A stretch of DNA of 35,792 nt from Solirubrobacterales bacterium (GTDB lineage Bacteria > Actinomycetota > Thermoleophilia > Solirubrobacterales > JACPNS01), in assembly GCA_016185345.1 (NCBI GenBank), contig JACPNS010000005.1, positions 176,425 to 212,216 on the forward strand, written 5' to 3'. The position numbers and the translations under genes were made by a program. This document shows, piece after piece, positions 16,708-23,221 of the stretch. The notes below the pieces were generated by a model. The model searched no databases, was not told where the DNA came from, and was given only the letters and a program-made list of their open reading frames with translations. Positions within the stretch are counted from its first letter, which is position 1. Each line of letters begins with the position of its first letter.

Positions 16708-17096
16708 GAAGCTTCGAGCTCCGGCGTAGGCGCCGGCTTGATCGCGCGCCGAGCCATGCGAAACGCCACGTACAGCGCAAAGGCCACGAACATCAGCTGC
16801 AGTACCCGCTGCGGCAGCTCGTTGGCGACAAACGCAGCAAGCACCGTCGCCGGCAAAGACACAACACCAATCCATACACCCTCGCGCACAGCCAGGTTCC
16901 CGTACTTCTTCTGTCGATAGCTGCCCACGAGCGCGACCGGCACGATCGCCAGCAGCGAGGTTGCGTTGGCCTCTGCCTGGGTCATGCCAAAGATGAACAC
17001 CAGCGACGGCACGAATATAACTCCCCCGCCCACGCCAAAGAGACCCGAAACCGTCCCGGCCAGGAATCCCACGAGGATGATCTCGGCGGTCTCCAT
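16704..17096 (-). CDS. TauE/SafE-family permease, half-length unit B
   Basis: 130 residues; the open frame extends much further upstream, but only the part from ATG at 17096 is a real protein, since the upstream part runs out of phase through the other half-gene. It opens with 'LVGFLAGTVSGLFGVGGGVIFVPSL', the TauE/SafE repeat signature (G-x-x-G-x-x-x-G-x-x-G-G-G). Four hydrophobic segments follow to about residue 115, then a short basic tail. Full TauE/SafE permeases of sulfite, sulfonate or other organic anions have two such repeats in about 250 residues; here each half is its own gene. Its ATG shares one base with the stop of unit A (TGATG), so the halves are coupled and probably form a heterodimer. 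Confidence 0.8.
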   Translation of the reverse strand: METAEIILVGFLAGTVSGLFGVGGGVIFVPSLVFIFGMTQAEANATSLLAIVPVALVGSYRQKKYGNLAVREGVWIGVVSLPATVLAAFVANELPQRVLQLMFVAFALYVAFRMARRAIKPAPTPELEAS

Positions 17097-17497
17097 CACT
17101 TCACCAGGTACAGGGCGACGATGAACATCATCAACACGGCGAACATTCCGCTCAAGACCCGGTCCGTGATCCGTTGCTGGATCCAGGTGCCGAAGATCAC
17201 GCCAAGGACGGCCGGGATTCCGATCAGCAGTCCCGTGAGCCAGTCGACAGTTCCGAAGAAGGCATAACTGATCACCGCATACGCCGCAATGATCACGATC
17301 GCAAGCAGCGAGGTGCCGGTGGCCTTCTTCTCGTCGAAACCGCGCCAGAGCACGAGCATCGGGACCATCACCGTCCCGCCACCAACGCCAAACAGCGCGC
17401 TGAATGCCCCAGCCATCAGGCCGATCACTGTCAGCTGCCCGGCATCGCGGCGCGATGGCGGCCAGCTCGTCAACTCTTTCTGATCGCCGGCGGCCAT
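17096..17497 (-). CDS. TauE/SafE-family permease, half-length unit A
   Basis: 133 residues. After a 20-residue basic cytoplasmic start comes 'VIGLMAGAFSALFGVGGGTVMVPML', the same repeat signature as unit B. 'KKATGTSLLAIV' has the family's A-x-x-T-S-L pattern, also seen in unit B as 'ANATSLLAIV'. Four transmembrane segments reach to the C-terminus 'FIVALYLVK'. The protein is half the usual family length and ends exactly where unit B begins. The pair should work as one permease. The substrate is not predictable; no sulfur gene is adjacent. The divergent trehalose-phosphatase gene begins 20 bases away. Confidence 0.8.
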   Translation of the reverse strand: MAAGDQKELTSWPPSRRDAGQLTVIGLMAGAFSALFGVGGGTVMVPMLVLWRGFDEKKATGTSLLAIVIIAAYAVISYAFFGTVDWLTGLLIGIPAVLGVIFGTWIQQRITDRVLSGMFAVLMMFIVALYLVK

Positions 17498-17505
17498 TGG
17501 TCAGC

Positions 17506-17512
17506 GATACTA
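17506..17512. promoter_or_regulatory. Candidate bidirectional -10 element
   Basis: GATACTA lies in a 20-base divergent gap. On the plus strand GATACT ends six bases before the ATG at 17518, predicting a leaderless otsB message. On the minus strand TAGTAT (17512 to 17507) is a T-A-N-N-N-T -10 positioned ten bases before the ATG of TauE/SafE unit A. Confidence 0.5.
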
Positions 17513-17517
17513 ACCCG

Positions 17518-18339
17518 ATGTCCGACGGCCACGAAGTCACCAACCAGCAGCTGGCGCCACTTGCCGCATGGCTTGCTGCTGCCCATGCCCGGCCCAAAGA
17601 CTGCGCGCTTTTCCTTGACGTCGATGGCACCCTGGCCCCAGTCGTCGAGCGCGCGGACGACGCGCGGGTGCCAACTGACGTCAGTCGCATCCTCGGCCAC
17701 CTCTCGGCGCGGCTCGGGATGGTCGCCTGCGTCTCCGGGCGCGCGGCAGCCGACGCCAAGCGCCTGGTCGGCGTTGGAGGGATCGTTTACGCGGGCGCGC
17801 ACGGCGCAGAACTTCTTGATCCCGCGACCGGCCAGGTCGAGCGCGCACCAGAACTCGAGGCATGGCAGAAGCCGGTGCGAGACTTCGTCGCCACGATCGA
17901 CCACGCCGAGATGAGACGAGTGGGCGTGCGGCTTGAGGACAAGGACTTCATACAAGCGCTGCACTGGCGCGGCGCCGAACTCGAGGAAGAAGCAGAAGCA
18001 CTGGTGCGCAACGCCGAAGCCGGCGCGCGTGAGCTCGGCTTCGAGATCCACCACGGCCGCAAGGTGCTCGAGATCCGCCCGCCGATTCACTTCAACAAGG
18101 GAATAGTCGTCACGCGGCTCGTCAAGCAGTCCGGCCTTCAGTACGCCGCATACGTTGGCGACGACAACACCGACGTCGATGCCTTCGAGGCCCTTCTCGA
18201 GCTGCATGAGCACGGTGACATTGAGGTCGCGCTCTGCGTCGGCGTCGCCTCGGAAGAGGCGCCTGCCCAGCTCGTCGCGCGGGCCGACACGATGGTCGAG
18301 GGTCCCGCAGGCGTCAACCGTCTGCTGCAAGAAATCTAA
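17518..18339 (+). CDS. otsB: Trehalose-6-phosphate phosphatase
   Basis: 273 residues from the ATG at 17518; upstream in-frame sequence belongs to the other strand's gene. It is a HAD-type phosphatase. 'ALFLDVDGTLAPVVERADDA' holds the nucleophile and acid-base Asps of motif I, followed in the usual OtsB way by a conserved Pro and acidic residues. 'VACVSGRAAAD' is motif II. 'GLVYAGAHGAEL'-type sequence (here GIVYAGAHGAEL) and 'VLEIRPPIHFNKG' are OtsB-specific, the latter giving the motif III lysine. 'YVGDDNTDVDAFEAL' is motif IV. It converts trehalose-6-phosphate to trehalose, an osmolyte and, in actinobacteria, a lipid carrier. otsA is not adjacent. A membrane protein gene follows after 14 bases. 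Confidence 0.93.
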   Translation: MSDGHEVTNQQLAPLAAWLAAAHARPKDCALFLDVDGTLAPVVERADDARVPTDVSRILGHLSARLGMVACVSGRAAADAKRLVGVGGIVYAGAHGAELLDPATGQVERAPELEAWQKPVRDFVATIDHAEMRRVGVRLEDKDFIQALHWRGAELEEEAEALVRNAEAGARELGFEIHHGRKVLEIRPPIHFNKGIVVTRLVKQSGLQYAAYVGDDNTDVDAFEALLELHEHGDIEVALCVGVASEEAPAQLVARADTMVEGPAGVNRLLQEI

Positions 18340-18353
18340 AACGCTCTGCCCCG

Positions 18354-18845
18354 ATGCGTTACTGCGACTACCTGCACTCCAGCGTTCTGATGATCGGTTC
18401 GAGCGCGGTTGCCTTGATACTGATCAGCGCGGGTTCGCTTGCGCGCGACGGCAGCATGACGTTGATCGTCCTCAGCACTGCCTGGCTGGCCATCTGCGTC
18501 GTTGTCGGGCTGTGGCAGGGCAGCGGGCACTCCGCCCAGGATTCGGTGAGGCGTTTGCTCTCCAGATCGCGTCCGGAGCCGATCTTCCCGAAGATTGAGC
18601 CGCCGGCGGTTTTGCTTTCACGCTTGTGGCCGGTGCTTGCAATCACCCTCGTTGCCGCCTTCACCGCCTACTGGTTCCCGCAGCTCGCCGTCGCCTCGGC
18701 CGGATACGGACTGCTCTGGGCCCTCGCCTGGCGCCGCCAATCCGATGCTGTGCTCGCGATCGAGGAACGCGACACCGTCCACTTCTGGATCGTGCGCAGC
18801 TCGCCCTTTGCACCGCCGAAACTCGTGCGCGTGCCGGCGATGTGA
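18354..18845 (+). CDS. Predicted four-helix membrane protein, unknown function
   Basis: 163 residues that I do not recognise. There are four hydrophobic segments, at about 8-27, 35-54, 87-108 and 110-127. Between the second and third is a 30-residue cytoplasmic-type loop rich in Arg and Pro (R-R-L-L-S-R-S-R-P-E-P). The last 35 residues are soluble. There are no conserved catalytic motifs. It lies between otsB and a polyprenol-phosphate mannosyltransferase on the same strand with short gaps, so a role in cell-envelope glycan or lipid work is possible but unproven. Confidence 0.7.
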   Translation: MRYCDYLHSSVLMIGSSAVALILISAGSLARDGSMTLIVLSTAWLAICVVVGLWQGSGHSAQDSVRRLLSRSRPEPIFPKIEPPAVLLSRLWPVLAITLVAAFTAYWFPQLAVASAGYGLLWALAWRRQSDAVLAIEERDTVHFWIVRSSPFAPPKLVRVPAM

Positions 18846-18867
18846 TCGCGGTTAGTCTTCAGCGCCA

Positions 18868-19635
18868 ATGCCGCACCGCGAACCCGTAGACGCAAACGTC
18901 TGGCTGATCCTGCCGACTTACAACGAGGCCGAGAACATCGGTCCGATTGTCGCCGCCGTCGTGCAGCGTCTGGACGAGGTCGCGCGCGAGCACACGGTCC
19001 TGATCGTCGACGACAACTCGCCTGATGGGACCGGCGATGCAGCCGACGTGTTGTCCAAGAACTACCCGAGCGTGCGGGCGCTGCACCGCGAGGCCAAAGG
19101 CGGCCTCGGCCGCGCATACCTGGCTGGCTTTGACGTGGCGCTCAAGGCCGGAGCCGATCTCGTGATCGAGATGGACGCCGACTTCTCGCACGATCCTCGC
19201 GACGTGCAACGGCTCGTACGCGCCGCTTACTCAGAGTGCGATCTGGCGATCGGATCGCGCTACGTACCAGGCGGCGGCGTGCGCGACTGGACCTTCATGC
19301 GCAAACTGATCAGCCGCGGCGGTGGCATGTACGCCCGTAAGCTGCTCGGCGTAAATGTTCAGGATCTCACGGGCGGATTCAAGTGCTTCCGTCGCGAAAC
19401 GCTCGAGGCGATCGACCTCGACAAGGTGATCAGCAATGGCTACGGATTTCAGATCGAGCTGACATACCGAGCGATCAGAGCGGGTAAGACCGTCCAAGAA
19501 GTGCCGATCTACTTCACTGAGCGACGCGCTGGCGAATCCAAGATGAGCCCGCAGATCGCGATTGAAGCGGCGCTCAAAGTGCCAGGCTTGAAGCGTCGCG
19601 TGGACGCAGAATTTGCCGCGAAAGACTCATCGTAG
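18868..19635 (+). CDS. Polyprenol monophosphomannose synthase (GT2, Ppm1/DPM1-like)
   Basis: 255 residues. 'NVWLILPTYNEAENIGPIV' begins the GT2 fold and 'VLIVDDNSPDGTGDAADVL' binds the nucleotide. 'GADLVIEMDADFSHDPRDV' contains the metal-binding D-x-D, and 'DLTGGFKCFRRETLE' and 'GYGFQIELTYRAIRAGKTVQEVPIYFTER' are typical of dolichol- and polyprenol-phosphate mannose synthases. It has no C-terminal membrane domain, so it is the soluble DPM1 type, needing an association with the membrane. It makes polyprenyl-phospho-mannose from GDP-mannose for lipoglycan or protein mannosylation. A TAGTCT hexamer at 18853-18858 could be its own -10. No clear ribosome-binding site is seen. Confidence 0.9.
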   Translation: MPHREPVDANVWLILPTYNEAENIGPIVAAVVQRLDEVAREHTVLIVDDNSPDGTGDAADVLSKNYPSVRALHREAKGGLGRAYLAGFDVALKAGADLVIEMDADFSHDPRDVQRLVRAAYSECDLAIGSRYVPGGGVRDWTFMRKLISRGGGMYARKLLGVNVQDLTGGFKCFRRETLEAIDLDKVISNGYGFQIELTYRAIRAGKTVQEVPIYFTERRAGESKMSPQIAIEAALKVPGLKRRVDAEFAAKDSS

Positions 19636-19641
19636 GGTCGC

Positions 19642-19658
19642 TATACTTTATGAAGTAT
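19642..19658 (+). promoter_or_regulatory. Candidate promoter and operator of trxA
   Basis: TATACT at 19642-19647 is a good -10 about 43 bases before trxA. It is overlapped by the inverted repeat ATACTT-N4-AAGTAT (19643-19658), which could be an operator. No matching -35 is evident. Confidence 0.45.
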
Positions 19659-19689
19659 TAGAGATCGACTCAGGAGAAAAGCGATAGAT

Positions 19690-20016
19690 ATGGCCGACAT
19701 CACCACAGTCACAGACGACAACTTCCAGTCCGAGGTGGTCGAGAACGACACCCCCGTACTCGTCGACTTCTGGGCGCCCTGGTGCGGTCCCTGCCGCATG
19801 GTCGCTCCGGTCCTCGAAGAGATCGCCAAGGAGCGCGGCGACGACCTGCAGATCGTCAAGCTGAACATCGACGAGAACCCGCAGACGGCCGCCAAGTACC
19901 AGGTCATGTCGATCCCGACCCTGATCCTCTTCAAGGATGGCGACGTTGCCCACAAGGTGATCGGCGCGCTGCCCAAGCGCCGCCTCGATGCCGAGCTTGA
20001 GCCGGTTCTGGCATAA
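19690..20016 (+). CDS. trxA: Thioredoxin
   Basis: 108 residues, standard length. The active site is 'WAPWCGPCRMV', with the canonical W-C-G-P-C. 'PVLVDFWA' strand, 'LNIDENPQTAAKYQVMSIPTLILF' with the cis-proline, and 'GDVAHKVIGALPKRRL' complete the fold. It is a cytoplasmic disulfide reductase working with thioredoxin reductase, which is not in the window. The start ATG follows a weak AGGAG-like segment at 19672-19676. The tautomerase gene starts 12 bases downstream and has its own AAGGAG, so the two form an operon. Confidence 0.97.
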   Translation: MADITTVTDDNFQSEVVENDTPVLVDFWAPWCGPCRMVAPVLEEIAKERGDDLQIVKLNIDENPQTAAKYQVMSIPTLILFKDGDVAHKVIGALPKRRLDAELEPVLA

Positions 20017-20028
20017 AGGAGCCTGACT

Positions 20029-20214
20029 ATGCCCGTTGTCACGATCAAGTTGTTTGAAGGCCGCACCCGCGAGCAAAAAGACGAAATCGCAAAGCAGGTG
20101 ACGCAGACGCTGGTCAGCGTCGCCGGCGCCTCAGAGGACCACTGTTGGGTGGTCTTCGAGGACATGAAGAAGGGCGACTTCGCAATCGCTGGTCAGCTTC
20201 AGGACGAAGTCTGA
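20029..20214 (+). CDS. 4-oxalocrotonate tautomerase-family protein
   Basis: 61 residues, the small-subunit size of the family. Met removal leaves the catalytic Pro1 ('PVVTIKLFEGRT'). Arg11 is conserved in E-G-R-T, and Phe50 in 'KGDFAIAG' is also present. Arg39, which polarises the substrate in Pseudomonas 4-OT ('SVRVIITEM'), is replaced by Trp in the aligned 'HCWVVFEDM'. The enzyme may thus tautomerise a different enol or ketone. It probably forms hexamers or trimers in the cytoplasm. It sits downstream of trxA, so a link to redox or detoxification is possible (inference). It is close to, and convergent with, the DUF2149 gene. Confidence 0.88.
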   Translation: MPVVTIKLFEGRTREQKDEIAKQVTQTLVSVAGASEDHCWVVFEDMKKGDFAIAGQLQDEV

Positions 20215-20227
20215 CCCGCTGACCCGG

Positions 20228-20674
20228 CTAGGGACCCGTCGACCCGCCAGGCGAACCGCCAGCGGGCGGTGTCGATGTGCCTGCGGTCGGTGGCGTTACT
20301 GAACCAGTACCAGCGGTCGGTACGGCGGTTCCAGCAGTAGCGCCACCGGCGGTGGCGCCTGTGGCGCCGCCGATCTTCGCTGCGCCTTGCGGCGCAAACA
20401 CGTACGAACCGTCCTGCAGGCGGTAGACGGTGCCGACCGCCGTACCTTGACCCTGCGCGGGTTTGCCGCCGCTGGGCTGCCCGGGGATCGGCGTGCCCGC
20501 TCCAGAGGGTCCCGCAACCAGGCCAACCACGCCGGCCGAGGAAAGCGCAGCGAGGAGGAGGCCTACTGCGAGTACCAGCGAGAGGTCAAAGAGGTTGACA
20601 AGCCCCTCAAGCGGATCGCCTGCACGATCAATCCGGCGCCCTGAGACGCTTCCGGGTGTCGGCGTGACCTTCAT
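20228..20674 (-). CDS. DUF2149 protein, ExbD/TolR/MotB-like channel partner
   Basis: 148 residues, last gene of the ExbB operon. A short basic N-terminus leads to 'GDPLEGLVNLFDLSLVLAVGLLLAAL', one transmembrane helix. D30 lies where ExbD D25, TolR D23 and MotB D32 carry protons (compare P-F-I-D-V-M-L-V-L). The extracytoplasmic part has 'GTVYRLQDGSYVF', which fits the DUF2149 pattern (G-x-x-Y-R-L-x-D-G). It ends in about 60 residues of Gly/Ala/Thr/Pro low complexity, which is unusual. ExbD-like proteins form dimers inside ExbB pentamers and transmit proton-driven motion. The start is three bases after the ExbB stop. The family assignment rests on recognised sequence style, not a search. Confidence 0.7.
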   Translation of the reverse strand: MKVTPTPGSVSGRRIDRAGDPLEGLVNLFDLSLVLAVGLLLAALSSAGVVGLVAGPSGAGTPIPGQPSGGKPAQGQGTAVGTVYRLQDGSYVFAPQGAAKIGGATGATAGGATAGTAVPTAGTGSVTPPTAGTSTPPAGGSPGGSTGP

Positions 20675-20677
20675 CGA

Positions 20678-21736
20678 CTACTTGTCCCGGTCGGCAGGCG
20701 GCTCGAAAGGCGGAGCGGCGGCCGGGATCGTCGTAGCTGGCGGGGGTGGAGGCGGGAATGCCGGCCCTGCCGGAGCGGCCGGGGTCTTCGGGGACTTCTT
20801 TTTGAGGCCGAACTTCTTCTTCGGAGCCTCGGGTGCGAGCGGCGGCGGATATGCCGGAGGCGCTGCGCCCGGCTGTGCAGGCGCAGCGGGGGCGGGGGCA
20901 GGGGCAGGGGCCGAAGCCGGTGCCGGAGGCGCTGCCGGAGCGGCGGGAATAGTGCTACCTGCGGGTGCTGAGACTGGCTGGCTGGCAGGATGGACCACGG
21001 TCTCGTCCGGTGAAATCCGGGTACTCGCAGTCGGCTGGTCGGTCGCGCTGTGGTGCGAAGGCGAGGCCGCCGAAGGCTGCGCAACGGTCGCGGGCAGGAT
21101 CGTCACGGCGTCGCCGCGGAGCTCACGCAGGAACTCGAGGTCGGCGAGGTCCTTGGTGTAGAAGCGCTCGCGGATCAGGGCGATCGTGAATGCGACGAGT
21201 CCGACGAGCACACCGACGACGGTGACCGAGAATGCAGTCTGCAGCTCGTCGGCGAGAACGTTGGGCTGGCCCTTGCCGAGCGCAGCAAGCGCAGGTGAGA
21301 GCGGGATCAACGTTCCCATAAGACCAAGAGCCGGGCCGGCGCGAACCAGAAGGCGAACTCGGTCAAGACGCTTCGAGACGTACAGGTCGTACTCGATGAC
21401 TGCGCGTTGCGCGTCGATCCCATTGGCTGCGAACAGCGTGCCGACGGCGGCGCTCTGAAGGTTGTCGTTGTAGGAGTAGGACTTCAGCGTTGCCTGGGCA
21501 CCAGCGCTGTCGCCAGCACGTGCCTGCGCCATCGCCTGACCAGCCACCTGGCTGAACTTCGCGTTGGGCAACTGGCTGCGCTTCCACGCCTCCACTGCGA
21601 GGCGGCCGAGCTCGTATGCCACGAGCAGCAGCGCCAGCATCGCGGTGATCAGCACTGGATAGCGCAGCGCCTCGGCCACGTCAGCAACGCTCTGCGTAAT
21701 TGTGTCCCCGACCGAAGCCGCGTAAATCAATGTCAC
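20678..21736 (-). CDS. MotA/TolQ/ExbB proton-channel family protein
   Basis: 352 residues. The first 215 are a channel subunit with three membrane helices: about 27-45 (PVLITAMLALLLVAYELG), about 133-152 with 'GPALGLMGTLIPLSPALAAL', and about 168-190 'AFSVTVVGVLVGLVAFTIALI'. The G-x-x-G-x-x-G-T-x-x-P stretch in helix 2 is diagnostic, and the Thr residues facing the pore are retained. The C-terminal 135 residues are Pro/Ala-rich with a Lys patch (K-K-K-F-G-L-K-K-K); in the usual topology they would be cytoplasmic. It should form the proton-conducting ring around the DUF2149 protein. Its start overlaps the stop of the surface-protein gene by four bases, so translation is coupled. Confidence 0.85.
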   Translation of the reverse strand: MTLIYAASVGDTITQSVADVAEALRYPVLITAMLALLLVAYELGRLAVEAWKRSQLPNAKFSQVAGQAMAQARAGDSAGAQATLKSYSYNDNLQSAAVGTLFAANGIDAQRAVIEYDLYVSKRLDRVRLLVRAGPALGLMGTLIPLSPALAALGKGQPNVLADELQTAFSVTVVGVLVGLVAFTIALIRERFYTKDLADLEFLRELRGDAVTILPATVAQPSAASPSHHSATDQPTASTRISPDETVVHPASQPVSAPAGSTIPAAPAAPPAPASAPAPAPAPAAPAQPGAAPPAYPPPLAPEAPKKKFGLKKKSPKTPAAPAGPAFPPPPPPATTIPAAAPPFEPPADRDK

Positions 21737-23088
21737 GGTTTAACCCACTCCCTTACTGCCCCAGAAAAAGTAAACGCGAACAGTAACGCGAGCAAATACA
21801 CCCAGGCGTCGTCCACGTCATCGACCGGTTGAAAAATTGAATTGATTTGATCGGCGACCGCCGGGGGTAACGCCGTGATCGCAGCGGCGCCGCCTGATTC
21901 TCCTGCCGGCGCAGCCGTCGGAGACGAGAGCAGCACGCCGGTGACTGTCCTCAGTCCGCCGGTACCTGACACGTTCTGCGCAACATTCGTGATCGCTGTG
22001 CTGTCGATCGTTGACGTGGAGGTTGACTCGGTCGGCGCGGTCGTTGTCGGCGCTGAGGGCTCCGCCACGGCGGATTGCGATGAGCTGGGCGGCGCTGGGG
22101 TAGTAGAGGTGTTCGGGAGCGTGTTCACCGCTCCGCCGCCGAGCGCTCCGGTGCCGGCTCCGGTGCCTGTGCCTGTTCCAGCTCCAGTGTTGTTTCCGGT
22201 CGTCGGCGTCGGGTCTGGATACGGATTCTTGGTTGCGCCCTTGGCCTTCTTGCGCGAGGTGTACTCCACTGAACCGGCCCCGGTGGAACCGCTGCCACGC
22301 TCAGTCACAACCACGCTGACGGCGTGTTGAGCGGTTCCGCTGGTGGCGTTGTTGGTAACCATCGAGGGGCCGGTCTGACCAGCGACAGGCTTGCCCTTCG
22401 CGTCGTAGGTGTACCACTGGTACTCCTTGGCGCCCGAGCCACCGCCACTGACCTTGGCGGAGAACGTGTACTCGCCGTTCTTACGCTTCTTTGAAGAGAT
22501 CCTGACGGTCATGATCTTCGCGCCAGGCGCTCCGGGGATGATCTTCAGGCGCGGTCCCTTGGTGGAAAACGGGACGAAGCTCGATTCGCTCAGGGCCGTC
22601 GAAAGGTCGGGCTGACCGGGAACCACAGCCGGCGTGTCAAACGGACCACGGCCGGGGGCCTTGCCACCGCCGAGGATGATCGGTGGACGCTCGGTGTCGG
22701 CCTGGTTCAAGGGGACGAGCGAGATCAAACCGTCGTTGGTGGTGCCGTAGCGGATCTTCACGAACTGGACGTTGTCGGTGTTCACGCCACCGGCCTTCAG
22801 GAACTCGATCAATGGCACGCCGCTGAGGCCCACCTTTGTTCCCTTCTTCTGGCCGCGCAGGATCACGTTGTAATCCACGTTGTTGATCTCGGGCAGACCC
22901 TTGAGATCGACGGTTGCGGGCGCGCCATCCTGTTCGGCTCCGGCGCTGTCGAATACATCGACTTTGGCGGGCAAGTCCGCTTCGGCGCCGGTCGGTCGAA
23001 ACATCACGACAAGCAGGCTCAGCACGAGTCCTGAAATCAGCACGACATGCGAGTAGTTGAGTTGGCGTAGTGAGCTTGCGCGGTTCAT
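21733..23088 (-). CDS. Membrane-anchored surface protein with sulfite-oxidase-like and PKD-like domains
   Basis: 451 residues. Residues 14-32 are a hydrophobic N-terminal segment (signal or anchor). Residues about 45-190 resemble the Moco-binding fold of the sulfite oxidase family: 'VDLKGLPEINNVDY', 'LSGVPLIEFLKAGGVNTDNV', 'NDGLISLVPLNQAD' and 'TKGPRLKIIPG' correspond in order to its typical strands. There is no Cys in the whole protein, so the catalytic Mo ligand is absent. About 190-285 is PKD-like ('EYTFSAKVSGGG', 'YQWYTYDAKGKPVAG'). A 130-residue Gly/Thr/Ser/Pro linker reaches a C-terminal transmembrane helix ('WVYLLALLFAFTF'). The protein is probably extracytoplasmic, anchored at both ends, and coupled to the ExbB gene. 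The domain calls are from pattern only and moderate. Confidence 0.5.
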   Translation of the reverse strand: MNRASSLRQLNYSHVVLISGLVLSLLVVMFRPTGAEADLPAKVDVFDSAGAEQDGAPATVDLKGLPEINNVDYNVILRGQKKGTKVGLSGVPLIEFLKAGGVNTDNVQFVKIRYGTTNDGLISLVPLNQADTERPPIILGGGKAPGRGPFDTPAVVPGQPDLSTALSESSFVPFSTKGPRLKIIPGAPGAKIMTVRISSKKRKNGEYTFSAKVSGGGSGAKEYQWYTYDAKGKPVAGQTGPSMVTNNATSGTAQHAVSVVVTERGSGSTGAGSVEYTSRKKAKGATKNPYPDPTPTTGNNTGAGTGTGTGAGTGALGGGAVNTLPNTSTTPAPPSSSQSAVAEPSAPTTTAPTESTSTSTIDSTAITNVAQNVSGTGGLRTVTGVLLSSPTAAPAGESGGAAAITALPPAVADQINSIFQPVDDVDDAWVYLLALLFAFTFSGAVREWVKP

Positions 23089-23144
23089 GATCTCTGGTCA
23101 CGTGGCAGGGCGGTCAGCGGCTGATCTCCACACAGAAGAAACAG

Positions 23145-23197
23145 ATTAACGCGCGAATTGGATGAGGCCAAGGGCTTGGAGCGGGCATTAACGCGCG
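23145..23197. repeat. Two 11-base direct repeats, 42 bases apart
   Basis: ATTAACGCGCG occurs at 23145-23155 and 23187-23197, start-to-start distance 42 bases, about four helical turns. Both lie in the 133-base gap between the toroid gene and the surface-protein gene of the ExbB operon. They could be paired sites for a regulator. No intrinsic terminator or promoter is obvious in this gap. Confidence 0.4.
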
Positions 23198-23221
23198 CAC
23201 AGTCTGAAGTAAAGCGGTGAT

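Noticed and set aside
17404-17517. N-terminal extension of the trehalose phosphatase frame
   Set aside because: It would overlap the divergent TauE/SafE gene and is not OtsB-like; the ATG at 17518 has a candidate leaderless promoter.
20228-21084. Long Pro/Ala/Arg-rich alternative frames in the ExbB operon
   Set aside because: They are by-products of the low-complexity tails of the real proteins in other frames.
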